This document shows positions 24,613 to 35,649 of a stretch of 64,000 bases of DNA, in pieces. A model generated the notes under the pieces. That model saw only the letters and a program-made list of their open reading frames with translations. It was not told the DNA's origin and searched no databases. Position 1 is the stretch's first letter; each line of letters opens with the position of its first letter. Origin of the DNA: Cerrena zonata (lineage: Eukaryota; Basidiomycota; Agaricomycetes; Polyporales; Cerrenaceae); contig JASBNA010000006.1 of NCBI GenBank assembly GCA_038087015.1, positions 1,860,001 to 1,924,000 on the forward strand, given 5' to 3'. Made by a program: the position numbers and the translations under genes.

Positions 24613-24970
24613 GAGGTAGATGAATGCTATGTTTAAAGGATATAGCAGTCAACGAATGTACTATTACATGTAGAACAAATGAATATCGTCTTGTGAACAT
24701 ATAAATATATACTGTGATGCCTCCATATTAAATTGGGTCTGCTCTGGATCAAAGTACGAATTACACTGGTATAGATTAGCGCATATTTTCCTGCATAAAG
24801 CGAGGAAAGTATTTACAAACGATCCTGCACTCGCCAAAACTATGTCTACAGTTTCGTCACCCATGTAATCCTCGCATAGTGTCAGAAGGGGGCTCTTTTG
24901 AGAGAATAGCATATCTTTACAGTGAGTCTGCAATTAATGGAGGAAATGGTACAAGTCTTCGAACACGCAG

Positions 24971-25083
24971 CACGAACCTCTTGACGCCCAGCACGAACCT
25001 CTTGACGCCCAGCACGAACCTCTTGACGCCCAGCACGAACCTCTTGACGCTCAGCACGAACCTCTTGACACCTAGTACGAACT
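24971..25083 (+). repeat. 21-bp tandem array 2 (plus orientation)
   Basis: Five full units plus a partial at exact 21-bp spacing (starts 24971, 24992, 25013, 25034, 25055, partial 25076). Core ACGAACCTCTTGACGCCC with joint AGC; the first three units are identical and changes build up toward the right end. It lies between the convergent 3' ends of P6 (24612) and the P1 copy B gene (25366). Confidence 0.92.
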
Positions 25084-25365
25084 ATAAATATGTAAAGTAT
25101 AATGATGTCGCCCCTCATCAGCGTCGTGAAACGCTCCATATATTCCATTTAACTGAGAATGTGCCCGTGATGGTCCTTGGTTGGGATGGGAACTATGCAT
25201 GTTCATTTGTAACTCCTCGGCCTGTAGGCTATTGATAATGCACCTCTGGTGTAGAAGGAGAAAAGGGTAGGACAGTAGATCTACTCCAACGCCAATCATA
25301 TAAGCGCATAAGAAAGCTACATGTTCGCCGTGCATGTACTACACATAATACTCTCTCCATTCCCA

Positions 25366-26443
25366 TTATTTATCCTCCCCTTCCTCATCCAAAACCTTAT
25401 AGCCCACGTTGCATTGAACCCGAGTAAGAGATATATCTTTAGGAGCTCTGGCATTTAAAGCATCCTAAGCAGAACATTGTTAGCGGCATGACCATACACC
25501 AATCCCAAAAGTATTTAATCACCAATTCGACAATACGATCAATGACACAGATCGAGCGAAGTTTCAGCACCATTTGGTAGGCCTCATAAGGATTAATACG
25601 TGTTTGATCACATACTACACCAAAGGTGGCTTGAATCTCTACCAAGAGACCTGGTATGATTTTATCAGGATTGATACGGACGTAATATCTGATACAGTAT
25701 TTAGTTAGCATGTTTAGTGCGCACTAGGTATGCGAGACACATACCCATCCCCAGCATCGTCAAATCGCTCAAAATAATGGACTTCGTTATCACTGGTATG
25801 GGTACCATCCTGATAACGATACTTCAAAAAGTCTCCCAATATTCCACAAGGATCCACCTCAACGGGAAACGGGACTTGGTCCCCATTGCCCCGATACGCC
25901 AAATGGGTGAAGTAGTCATTACTGAAAGTGAGCATATCGTTAACACTGCTCGATACTGACTCCAAATTTAGATTGTGCATGGGCGTATAGCCATGGTCAT
26001 AGAAAACCTTGGCAATCGACTGTATTGCACTGTGGAATTGGTCAAATTGCTTAGATCCAAGACCAGAAATTGTAATGCTCTGAGAAGTTTTGTGTGGATC
26101 TTCAGATAACCTAGGAGGTACGATATTACGCATAGTTCCTTATATGCAGCACAGATGGCTCACCTGAATGTAGTTTTTATAGGCGGTAGATCTGTACCGG
26201 TCACGTATCCCTGACACCGGAATACGACGTGCTCCAAAGCCTCCTTATGTACAAGATGCAGATGTAAGATAGAATCACAGCGAATAGAATCCACGGCAAA
26301 GAGTTCACGGTTGAACTAGGAGCAATGTATATATAAGCTCTAAGATATGACGGTAATCCCGAAATGCTTACCGGTAATATTGTCGTCAATTGTTTGTATT
26401 TTCGAATAGGATCTGCTTTAATTGTCTTGATAGTTGCGCTCAA
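25366..26443 (-). CDS. P1 family protein, copy B (function unknown)
   Basis: Minus-strand spliced gene with stop TAA at 25368-25366. Segments in order: IKTIKADPIRKYKQL, LEHVVFRCQGYVTGTDLPPI, ITISGLGSKQFDQFHSAIQ, MLTFSNDYFTHL, PFPVEVDPCGILGDF, HTSDNEVHYFERFDDAG, RINPDKIIPGLLVEIQATFG, VLKLRSICVIDRIVE, and a tail with VQCNVGYKVLDEEGED. It is closest to copy C (33.6 kb). The 5' end is not resolved: the first certain exon begins at about 26443 without an ATG, so a short first exon must lie a little upstream. It is transcribed away from the P2 gene at 26807, sharing a promoter region of about 360 bp. Confidence 0.7.
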
Positions 26444-26806
26444 GTGTTTTTCTGCAGGGGGAGACGGTTAATAAGTGGGTACTATCCGCATATGCATGAA
26501 GGGCTCACTGTATTTAGTCTTCCTGTCATACAACATGGATTGTATTGGGTACATTGTAGGCATTTGTTGTGTGCAATAGCGCTCTCAGTTTCGTAGTTTT
26601 ATATCATTTCATCGTATTTTGCATCTATCCTTTCACGGTAGCAAAGATATCTACCCTATATTGGTAACCATTAATCTCAGCACATGACTTTCGACGCGTA
26701 ATACAACAAGGCCACGTGATAGTGACCACACATGGGTTAGAGCTGTCAACTGGAGTGCATACAGCTTACACCAAGTGTTGCGATCGTATTTTCACATACG
26801 GAAATT
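26444..26806. promoter_or_regulatory. Shared divergent promoter between P1 copy B and P2 copy B
   Basis: Contains GACGCGTAAT at 26693-26702 followed by CACGTG at 26714, a CAGTG/TAGTG-like word, CCACA and GGGTTAG. The same words in the same order occur between the JmjC gene and P2 copy D (37688-37841), which is why I call this regulatory. ACGCGT is the core of the fungal MluI cell-cycle box bound by MBF; CACGTG is a bHLH E-box. Function is inferred. Confidence 0.5.
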
Positions 26807-28892
26807 ATGCCAAGGACACCTGTAGAGCACGACAGCTCCGAGTCCGCAAGCCCCTATCCCTCGCGCTCGACATCCCGACGATCCGTACCAGGCTACGAGC
26901 GATGCCCTCACCAATGCTCTAACCAGCCCTGCTACAGCAACAAGAGGGGTCCTCTGTGGCCAAAGGAAGGGAATTCACTTGCCAGACATATGAAGCGAGT
27001 GAACTTACATCCTCAATGCACACCCGCATGTCGGGCGCATCAGCTTAACATGGGGAACGGCACATTACCTGAGCTTTCACTCAGTATGAGGCCAACCGTT
27101 GCAGATTTTGAAACCGCCCTCAAAATGATAAACGACCCAGCGATTAAGGAGGAGATCAATAGTTATATGCTATCTTCAGTATGGATTGCACAATATATAC
27201 TCTGACTATTCCCTCACAAATTCTCCAGCGATATACCAGCACCGTGCGAGAGGCGTCTCCCCCAACTCCTCAAAATCATGATACCATCCAGGACGCTGAT
27301 TTTTCCGAGCAAGTCATAGCGCCAGACATATATACTGCTGTTCTCTCCAATGCGACTATATCTGGACATGATACGGCAGCTAGTCTTGCGGAAGAATTTG
27401 ATACTGTCACCATCGGACGCAGGGTGAGTGATCTCTGCAGTCTCACCTCCATTGTAACTAATAAAATTTGCTTTTCACAGATCTATGGAGAGTGTGATAC
27501 TCCATGTGCGCGCACAGCTCGTGTCATCCATTACATTCCAGATCCCAACATGTCGTGTGTATATTCAGATATGAGGAATCATGTGAATTATCAAAGGGAA
27601 AATATCAGCAACGAAGAAATGAATGTCATTTCAAAAGCCAAAAATCACTTCCACGTCCTTGCCGCCCACGAGAATGGTGCTAAGGTTATCATTGACCAAT
27701 GGGTATGTGCGTTTCCCTTCTGATAGGTATGACATGGCTTTATACCCATCTGTGTTAGTTATTCCTTATGTTGTGCGTTATACGTCACCATCCGGGACAA
27801 TTTATACTCCAGGTAACTCCCTGGACATTGTTTTTGAAATGGATCCTATCTGTTCAAAACGAGGAAGACTACCACGTGTGGCGCCAGTACGATCTCGTGC
27901 TTGGTCTTGTGGATTACTCTACGGAATACATGTAAGTTATGGTTGTCGTTCAGTTCATTGCGTCACTGATATACACTATGTTCTTTTTGTCAAAGTCGCT
28001 CATCAACGGGTATAACCGAAGAAATATCTGCAACATTTGATGAACGTATGCAATGTATGGCAGACTATACCACGATCTGGCCTCCCATTAATTTGATCAA
28101 GATGGCGGCTTGCAAATGGAGTACCATCATCAAACTGGATGACATTGCTGCAAAGGAAACACATAGCATGCGGCCAGCTACTACCCTATGGGACGGTATC
28201 CATATTCCCAATGGCAAGGTACTAAAGCGATGCTATAGCTCATACCAAGAGGACGTTTATCTGCCAGATGGGTCAAGCCGCATACCAACAGTGGAAAGGT
28301 TAACTGCGGAGTCTGTACTTCCGGGAAGACACTGGATGGTGCAGGATTGGGTACCTCACCTTCGCCAATTAGGGGAGCTGAAGGTATACTTTGTAGACAA
28401 GAAGGTGGTTTATATTGCAGTGACGCGTTATAGTACCGCTAAGTCAGGATGGGAGTTCTCTGTGAATCCCACAATACCTACACTGGCTGAGCTGTAGTGA
28501 GTCATTTTTCATCAAATTTATGGTGCTATTCAATTTCTTACACTCAGTCGAGCTCTTTTTACAGTCAGAACCGATCAAGAAACGACTTCTTGATATGGCC
28601 ACAGAGTGCCGAGATAGCCGATGAAGAGGCTGGACGAGTAGAGCTTATTGCATATGCCTCAAAAACATTGGATGCTTTGATTTCTCGTGAGAAGAGAGGT
28701 GCGTTTGGTGCGACATCATTGGCTGGAATGTGTCGGATGGACATAGGGGTCATAATCCGAGGGAGCCGATGTGACTATTTTGTTAGTGAGATCGAACGAA
28801 CAATCGGCCTTGGTATATTCGGACCAGATATGGTACCCTTGATGGCTGAAAGACTGGGTAGACTATGGTTGGATATGTTGGTGTCCCAGTAG
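26807..28892 (+). CDS. P2 family protein, copy B: Cys/His-rich N-terminus plus ATP-grasp-like domain
   Basis: Spliced gene, ATG at 26807, stop at 28890-28892. The N-terminal exon encodes a Ser/Arg-rich head and a Cys/His cluster (ERCPHQCSNQPC, SLARHMKRVNLHPQCTPACRAH) resembling a BED- or C2H2-like zinc site. The middle has RVIHYIPDPNMSCVYSDM and KVIIDQW. The C-terminal half matches the order of an ATP-grasp fold: GKVLKRCYSSYQEDVYLP (candidate nucleotide-binding Lys), GRHWMVQDWVPHLRQLGE then LKVYFVDKKVVYIAVTRY, and CRMDIGVIIRGSRCDYFVSEIER with Asp and Glu placed like the metal ligands. ATP-grasp enzymes join an acyl-phosphate to an amine or thiol; the substrate here is unknown. About 80% similar by eye to copy D (37842), with a more distant copy C (31534). 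Followed by the P3 gene, as in the copy D block. Confidence 0.72.
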
Positions 28893-28948
28893 TGTATAAA
28901 CATTACTTATTGCCCCAGCGCACATAGATTTGGACTATGAGGGTCCCC

Positions 28949-28975
28949 GATCGTGATCATTCTGATCGATCTTCG
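28949..28975 (+). promoter_or_regulatory. Conserved GATC-rich element upstream of P3 copy B
   Basis: GATCGTGATC, then about 5 nt, then TGATCGATC and a YTCG end. It starts 126 nt before the P3 start. An almost identical 27-bp element starts 125 nt before P3 copy D (39980-40006), although the surrounding intergenic sequence has diverged. Likely a protein-binding site; inferred from conservation. Confidence 0.5.
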
Positions 28976-29074
28976 CTTACGCCCGAAATATGCACATGGC
29001 AGTGCCCATTTCAAATACACCCTCAACCACAGTCCGCGCGTACGCGTCGACGTGCATCACTTGTAACTTTCACG

Positions 29075-30735
29075 ATGCCTTCCACTAGAGTCACCGCTAA
29101 AATGATTGCAGACGCGGAAGCTAAAATACCGCAGTTAGTTGCGAAGAAAGAACAAGCTGAGAGAGGTACTGTGAGGGTCTCGTCATGAAAAAGTCGTCGC
29201 TGACGTACTCGGTTGATAGCGTGTCGTCCCAAATTGGAAGCTATCGCACAAGCATGTGTGGAGAGCTTCTTACGCCCGGATTTGTATAATGCGTACGACT
29301 TACACAACTTCGCCTTCCGGGACCATATCTGCACACCCAGGGAACCGGAAACTATTGCCGACGACTTGAAGTGGATATACACCACCTTGGACCCGAACGA
29401 TACGAGTCCCGAATGGAAGAAAAAAGGCCTCAGCAAATTGAAATTATCGAAGGCCGATTTCGAATATGTCGTTGTATACGACGCAGATAACAACTGCCTT
29501 GATCCTGAAGGAGATATTGTCGAAGGTGATTTTGTCCCAAAGACGACGTATGAGGCCATGTTGCCCTTGGTACACGCGAATAACAACGTCGCAATTGTTT
29601 ACAACTCACTGGAACATGTGGGAATGGAGGTTAGTGATGAAACACGACAACGTATCCGGGTATATGGCTGGTATCTGCACCAAGCTATCGACTTCTGTAC
29701 ATTTGCGTGCGATGTTGCACGCCAGGAAGGGATGCTAGTCCCGACATTTGTTCCAGTCGACTTGTACGAGTATATGGACCTCTTCTTCCGTGCCAGGACC
29801 CATCTCCCCTCTGCCCTTCATCGTATCGGTTATGCCAATCGATATGAGGTACCTTGGCATCCGTCAATTAGTAAGTATTTGCATATGTTCTTCTTTTATA
29901 CCGTACCTAACAGCTACTAGATTTGGAATCAGAAGAGCAGGTCAATGGCAACCATCCTCTTGTGAGGTTGATGTCTGAAGACCCTATCCACAATTGCCCC
30001 TTCAATGTGGATGAAGCAGACTCTTGGCAGTGGTTCATTGACCACCACCAAGAAGATATCAAGGTGATGTATGGCCATATCAAGGCCTACTTGGACCGTT
30101 CAGAGGGCATAGCTACTGCCCCTGATGGGGACGACGTGCTGAATGATTGCAGAACAAGATTCCAGACACAGCTGGATCCTCCACCCCCGACACGGCAGTC
30201 AATCAAGGATCGCTTCGTGGAACAGCAGCTCTCGACCCAGAGAAAGGTCATGAGTGCGACACGCGCGTTGGAACAAGCTACCAACCGTCTTGCGTCTCTT
30301 CAATCGCAGATTGCTGCCAATGAGCTGTCTTCTGCTGCTTCGAGATCTAATGCACCTCGTCCTCTATCTCGCCGACAACGCTCCTCGGTTGCGCATCCGC
30401 CATCTACTGCACCTGCCGCTTCGCCTACACCTCCACCGTCTCCTGCGCCCCCACCGTCTCCTGCGCCCCCACCATCTCCTGCGCCTCCACCCTCTCCTGC
30501 ACCTCCACCGTCTCCTGCACCGCCGTCGTCACCGCGCTCGCCGTCCACTCCCCAACTCCCACAACCAGAGCCGAGTGCTGATACCTCCGCTCAACGTCAA
30601 GGTGAGATAAATATCGTCACCCCCGGAGCTGGGCCTTCGCAGTCCAACCAGGACAGTGCACTTCCACGCACAGAGCATCCACCAGAAGATCTGGACGCTT
30701 TAGCGAAGTTGGGTCTTGACAATACGGAGTGGTAA
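29075..30735 (+). CDS. P3 family protein, copy B (function unknown, proline-rich C-terminus)
   Basis: Exons 29075 to about 29175, about 29220-29870 and about 29921-30735. A short charged N-terminal helix (AEAKIPQLVAKKEQAE) leads into a globular region: EAIAQACVESFLRPDLYNAY, DLHNFAFRDH, FVPKTTYEAML, HANNNVAIVYNSLEHVGMEV, YGWYLHQAIDFCTFACDVAR, FVPVDLYEYMDLFF, RIGYANRYEVPWHPS. The last exon adds CPFNVDEADSWQWFIDHHQ, a coiled-coil stretch (about residues 325-365), a (S-P-A-P-P-P)n tract from an 18-bp minisatellite at about 30430-30530, and a conserved terminal LGLDNTEW. Copies D (40105) and E (44258, minus) share this order including the end motif. No known domain recognised. An ACGCGT box lies 33 nt upstream of the ATG. 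Confidence 0.75.
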
Positions 30736-30958
30736 AGGACATATCGTACGCGTAGTTTTCATAGCGAATATCGTTTTTTGTACTTGATGGTTACATGGGC
30801 TTCGAAATTATTATTGCTTCTTCAGAAATATGGGCACATTCTGACGAGTGCCCTGGCCAGGAGGTTACCACAAAGGTATACAACGGATACCATGAATGCC
30901 CATGGTGGCTGGTTTCAGGCATCTGCCCTATCAAACTCTGGTTCATTACAGCTGCTAT

Positions 30959-31060
30959 TCATTTACTCACTATGTCAGGTCTCCCAAAGATCATTTACTC
31001 ACTATGTCAGGTCTCCCAAAGATCATTGACGGGTCTATGTCATGTGATATAATCTCGCCA
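30959..31060 (+). pseudogene. 5' remnant of a P5 gene
   Basis: ATGTCAGGTCTCCCAAAGAT at 30971 encodes MSGLPKIID, matching the first exon of the intact P5 gene at 41879 (MPGLPKTIDE). The 32-bp segment around it is duplicated in tandem (30959-30990 and 30991-31022). Upstream, 30865-30910 also resembles the P5 promoter (41775-41822). The rest of the gene is missing and array 3 follows at 31157. P5 therefore once followed P3 here, as it still does in the second block. Confidence 0.7.
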
Positions 31061-31156
31061 TTGTATTTAACTACAAATATCCTACACAGTTAGCTGTTTC
31101 AAGAAAGATATTTGCGACATCCACCCAGATATTGACTGTGCAACGCTTATGACTCT

Positions 31157-31240
31157 ACGAACCTTTTAACGCCCACCACGAACCTTTTAACGCCCACCAC
31201 GAACCTCTTAACGCCGGTAACGAACCTCTTAACGCTCACT
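31157..31240 (+). repeat. 21-bp tandem array 3 (plus orientation)
   Basis: Four units starting at 31157, 31178, 31199 and 31220. The first two read ACGAACCTTTTAACGCCC with joint ACC; the last two carry CTCTTAACG. It lies just beyond the P5 remnant. Confidence 0.92.
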
Positions 31241-31533
31241 GTGGCCGTCACTCTTTCATGGCCATCACTGTTTGATGTAGAAATGACAAGGGGAATGCAA
31301 ATGGGGTGGAGGTCTTGCATCACAGGTGCCACGGAATGCCCCGTACATGGTATCCTGCTCGCACAGTATCTGGAATGGTCTGTACCCAAAATGAGAACTA
31401 TACGTCCAAATATGGAGCTGCTTGTCCTCCTTTTCACGTGATACCGTACATATAATAGGAAAGGGTACTCATAGCGGCCCCAGCAGCTGCCCACCATTTG
31501 CCTCCACAGCAAAGTCATAACAGAATCACAACG

Positions 31534-33151
31534 ATGTCTCACACTCAACAATCCCGCCCCTCTGTGCCCCAACGCACTCTCAGGAAAATCGACTACTTTA
31601 ACCAACTGTTAGAGAGGGTACGCTGCAAGCTTACGATGTAAATATATGTGTCAACTCAAGCGAGGGATAGGTCCACGATTCAGATGCCTCCAAATCGCAC
31701 CAGGAGTCTACGAGTGCTGGTAATGTGAGTATCATGACTGTTTATGCTCCGCACTCCCACTCATATTTGCGCAATAATCAAGGGGGGAAAACGAGTTTGC
31801 TTTATCCCTGACCCCAACCTGAGAAGCGACGTAGTCCACATGCAGGACAATGTGTTCTTCACGGACGCTCTTATTACTGCAGATGAGCTGACTATCATAT
31901 TCCCCGCGGGTGGACATTTTTCAGTCATTGCTGATAATTTGGAGGGTGACACGAACCTGAAGAGAGTTCGAATCGACAAATGGGTCAGTGACTGTCTCTG
32001 TTTTCACGATGTGGCTGAACATGCACATGTAGCTTCTGTTGATGGTGGACGTGCGCCGAATGTATAGTGAGTATTTCAATATCCGAGTCGTCCGATGGGA
32101 GACCTTCTTCTCCTGGTTGATGGGGGGTGATATTACACACCCTGAAACGGGTCCCTGTCGAGGGGCGGACCTTGTACTAGGGGGGATTGACTATACGACC
32201 GAATATATGTACGTGATGCCTCACTTTTCACACACTGTAATATCAATGACAGGTATTTCTATCGAAGCAACACCGTCAACGGTATTACGAGAGAGAATTA
32301 TCAACGATTCGATGAAAGGATGGACATATTCGCCTCCCATATGAGGATATGGCCCCCTATTGCCCCTTCGAGGGAGGGGGCAATCAAGAATCATCGTATT
32401 CAGATGTTGGACTACATTTCAACATACATCACTCGTACCCCCCGCCCAGAGAGCATGTTATGGGATGGACAGCATGTCCCGCATGGAAAAGTTCTCAAAC
32501 GTACTCACAGTGCATTTGGGAACCATGTGTTCCTCCCGACCGCCCCACCTCCATCGGTTCAGCAGCTCCAGGGACTATGCGATTTACCAGGAAGGCAGTG
32601 GATTGTCCAGGATTGGGTACCTACCCTGCGCCAGCTGGGCGAATACAAGGTGTACTTCGTCGAGGGGGAGATAGTATGGGTCTCTGTAGCCCGTTTCAAC
32701 GAGAACACAAGCGGTTGGTATGCCATGGACACCAATAATGAGACGAGGAGGCTTCATGAAGTAGCGTATGTTTATCGTTCATCATTTCTCAACCATCGAC
32801 AGTTCATAATGTCATCACAGGGCAATGCTTCGGGCGGGACCCATTTTACACGACTACCTATTCCCACCGGAGCCTCCACAGGGCATATCGCATTTGAGTG
32901 ACTTAATCATGTTCTCAAAGCGTACCTTTGAGGGTCTTACTTCACGCGAGCGTGGTTATTACGGGGACTCACTCTTATTACAATGGTGCCGTATGGATGT
33001 TGGAATCATGACGTCAGGTGACGCATGTTGGTATTTCGTCAACGAGGTGGAGACAAATATGGGTCTCGGACTATTTGGTGAGGGGTGTCACAGGGCAGTC
33101 ATGAACGGTCTCGCAGGACTTTGGCACACCTTGTTGTATTCTCCTGCGTAA
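31534..33151 (+). CDS. P2 family protein, copy C: ATP-grasp-like, without the Cys/His head
   Basis: Spliced gene from the ATG at 31534 to the stop at 33149-33151. The N-terminus is a short basic helix (RTLRKIDYFNQLLER) instead of the Cys/His cluster of copies B and D. It then follows the family: RVCFIPDPNLRSDVVHM, RVRIDKW, VLGGIDYTTEYM, SMLWDGQHVPHGKVLKRTHS, VFLPTAPP, GRQWIVQDWVPTLRQLGE, KVYFVEGEIVWVSVARF, and CRMDVGIMTSGDACWYFVNEVE with the paired acidic residues expected of an ATP-grasp metal site. In copy C the acceptor region reads VNEVE, even closer to the classical N-E ligand pair. It is highly divergent from B and D, so it is an old duplication. It converges on the P1 copy C gene. Confidence 0.72.
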
Positions 33152-33558
33152 TATGCTTTTCCTCTGCGTACAATTGTTATCATGGACACAATCTGGAATG
33201 TATTAGGTATCGATGCGTCAAATACTATTTTTCGAATGTTCTGCACACGTCCAGATGGTATGCGACATTGGTATAATCTGAATACGTATACAACGTCCAC
33301 AATTCTTTACTCTTCCGTGATAAACCATGCATTTTATGGCGTACATGGGAGGCACACATAGGAAGCTCTCACTGAGTTCATTTTTCTTCCTTGTGCTGCT
33401 AGCAGTGGTTTGTCTAATTTTCTCTAGACATTAATAGAAGTAACAACATCTTCCCTACATCGGGAAACCTTCATCTAAGTACACGACTGCATCCCATAAA
33501 TGTTCGTTTTTACACCCGAAAAGTGAATTTCTTGTTATCCAACGAATTTAGACACCAT

Positions 33559-34863
33559 CTAATCAAACATGTCCTCAAACTTCATCATACGCATCGACTT
33601 GGAATTAATCCTTTCCTCTTTCCCAATATCATCCACTCCATCAGCCTCGTAGCCTACCTTGCGCTTAAAGCGTACCACAATGTCATCGGGTATCTCTACA
33701 CCCGGCTCGATGGTATCCTATCGACGAACGATGTTAGATGAATACACTTTATTTTATGGAATAGAGGAAATTACCGTTTCAACGATACGGTCAATGATGC
33801 AGATCGAACGAAGTTTTGCAAGTAAGGCATATGACTTATGGGGTTTGGCGGGAACGTACTTTCCCCATGCGCCAAAGGTAGCTTCAACTTCTACCAATTG
33901 TCCGCAACTAATTTCAGATGGTTTGATGCGAGTATAGGAGCTACAAAAACAATCGGGTCAATACGGATTTTGTAGATGATATGCTGGAAGGACATGCAAG
34001 CTATCTCCATCATGGTATCTCTCAAAGTACTCGACTTCGTTATCAGTGGTATGAGTTCCTTCCAGATATATGTCATCAAGAAAATCCTCTAATATACCTT
34101 CAGGATCAACATGAGAAGAGAAGGGGACTGTATCCACTTGGCGGGTATCCTCTGTCCTACTAAAGTACGGGTTGGTAAATGTGATCATGTCATGTGCCCT
34201 ATGCGATACAGATTGAATGCCCAAAATGCGCCCATGATCACAACCTTTGTCAAAGTGATTGCAGATGTGTTGGATTGCGGTGTGGAAACGGTCAAACTCT
34301 TCTGACCCTAGACCGCTGAGTGTAATACTCTGAGAGCTTTGAATTAGGTCTCTTCTATGTAGTCTAAAACGTGAAATTTGGGTCACATACACATTCTAGG
34401 AGTAACTAACGAACTTAGATTTGTCTCGGATGGGAGGTAATTTGGCGACCGTCACATATCCTTGGCACCGAAGGACCACTTGCTCCATATCCTTACGGCT
34501 AGGATCCATGTCAGGAGTAACGTAGACTAGGTCTAGGTACTTCTTTGTACCGCACGCGGTAGCTTGGACAGTAACACGACCGTCATTAACCTAGTCAACA
34601 ACTTAAGAGATATGGACATAATTATGAATGTGATAGTTACACACGTCAATCATTTCGGTAAGTTGTTTCACTGTGGCGGTAAGATCATCGTTGGTCTTCT
34701 GTATAAGAGCGTCCAAGTGAAGTTCTGCCCTCTGGTAGTCAATCACGGGGGACTTTTAGTTGATGTAGAGTCGCTTACTGTACTTTTCAGCATGAGAATA
34801 GAGAGTCTTGCGTATAGGATCCAAAGTGAATATAGCAGATCGGAGAGGGTTGGTGGGATCCAT
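33559..34863 (-). CDS. P1 family protein, copy C (function unknown)
   Basis: Minus-strand spliced gene; ATG at 34863 (MDPTNPLRSAIFTLDPIRK), stop at 33561-33559. Segments: TLYSHAEKYSK, a coiled-coil-like stretch (LDALIQKTNDDLTATVKQL), MEQVVLRCQGYVTVAKLPPI, ITLSGLGSEEFDRFHTAIQ, MITFTNPYFSRT, PFSSHVDPEGILEDF, HTTDNEVEYFERYHDG, then a VE.QATF / LRSICIIDR-like exon and a C-terminal KRKVGYEADGVDD. The same order as copies A and B supports one family. Exon borders in the N-terminal third are uncertain; one in-frame stop there must fall in an intron. Confidence 0.7.
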
Positions 34864-35338
34864 GGGCGTGGCAGGACAAGTGGTGAGCAGGGATGATATC
34901 CAGTAGGCAGGTCGAGTGAATTCTACTGATAACGCGCCACCCCTTTCACAGATATTGGTTGGTAAGCCTCATTTAGTATGTGATGTGGCATCCAGACGTG
35001 CGATGATGTCCACATGGCGAGACATAGGCTGTACCATTTGCAGCGAGTGATTATTATCGCGAGTAGTGGTGATGCACTAGTGCCCATTCAAGGAAATGTG
35101 TCATCCGAGGATACGTGTTTTGTACCATTTATTGTGATGGCTAGTGATGGTCTCGGAGACTATCTCAAGATTCTTGTTGGTGCATATGATATATTTCACT
35201 GGGAAGTACGTAAGAACGTCGTACGCAATTTCGCAGTATAATTTAGATCTATAATGGTATGGCCCCTCATTAACGCACAATGGGTGAGACTGATAGTCAT
35301 ATATCGCGTGCATAGCTACAAACCTGACGATGCACAGT
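34864..35338. other. Upstream region of P1 copy C
   Basis: No gene seen. It should hold the promoter of the P1 gene; an ACGCGC word occurs at about 34934. A short plus-strand open frame at 35014-35241 lacks domain features. Confidence 0.35.
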
Positions 35339-35443
35339 ACGAACCTTTAAACGCTCACTACGAACCTTTAAACGCTCACTACGAACCTTTAAACGCCCCA
35401 TACGAACCTTTAAACGCCCACCGCGAACCTTTAAACGCTGGTA
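35339..35443 (+). repeat. 21-bp tandem array 4 (plus orientation)
   Basis: Five units starting at 35339, 35360, 35381, 35402 and 35423 at exact 21-bp spacing. All carry the variant CTTTAAACG, different from the other plus-oriented arrays, so the array was homogenised locally. It lies 207 bp beyond the stop codon of the JmjC gene. Confidence 0.92.
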
Positions 35444-35649
35444 CACAATGTAAATCTCAACTCTCCATTGATTGGGTCTACAATAAAATGGACGATGCAA
35501 GCTGAGATGTTACGATTGTTATCCGGTGTATACCAATAGTCTTTAATCACGGCGCATATTATACTAATTGGGATATTTTCATCTCGGTGCGTATTGAAGG
35601 TTGAGAAAACGGACCAATATAATGATATACAATACTAAACTACATAAAG

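Noticed and set aside
24971..25083. CRISPR array
   Set aside because: Units are contiguous with only 3-5 nt joints and no unique spacers, the context is eukaryotic, and no cas genes are present.
30300..30548. Glycine-rich protein on the minus strand
   Set aside because: It is the antisense shadow of the proline-rich minisatellite in P3 copy B.
34564..34896. Plus-strand protein opposite P1 copy C
   Set aside because: The minus strand carries the conserved P1 segments here; the plus frame is its shadow.
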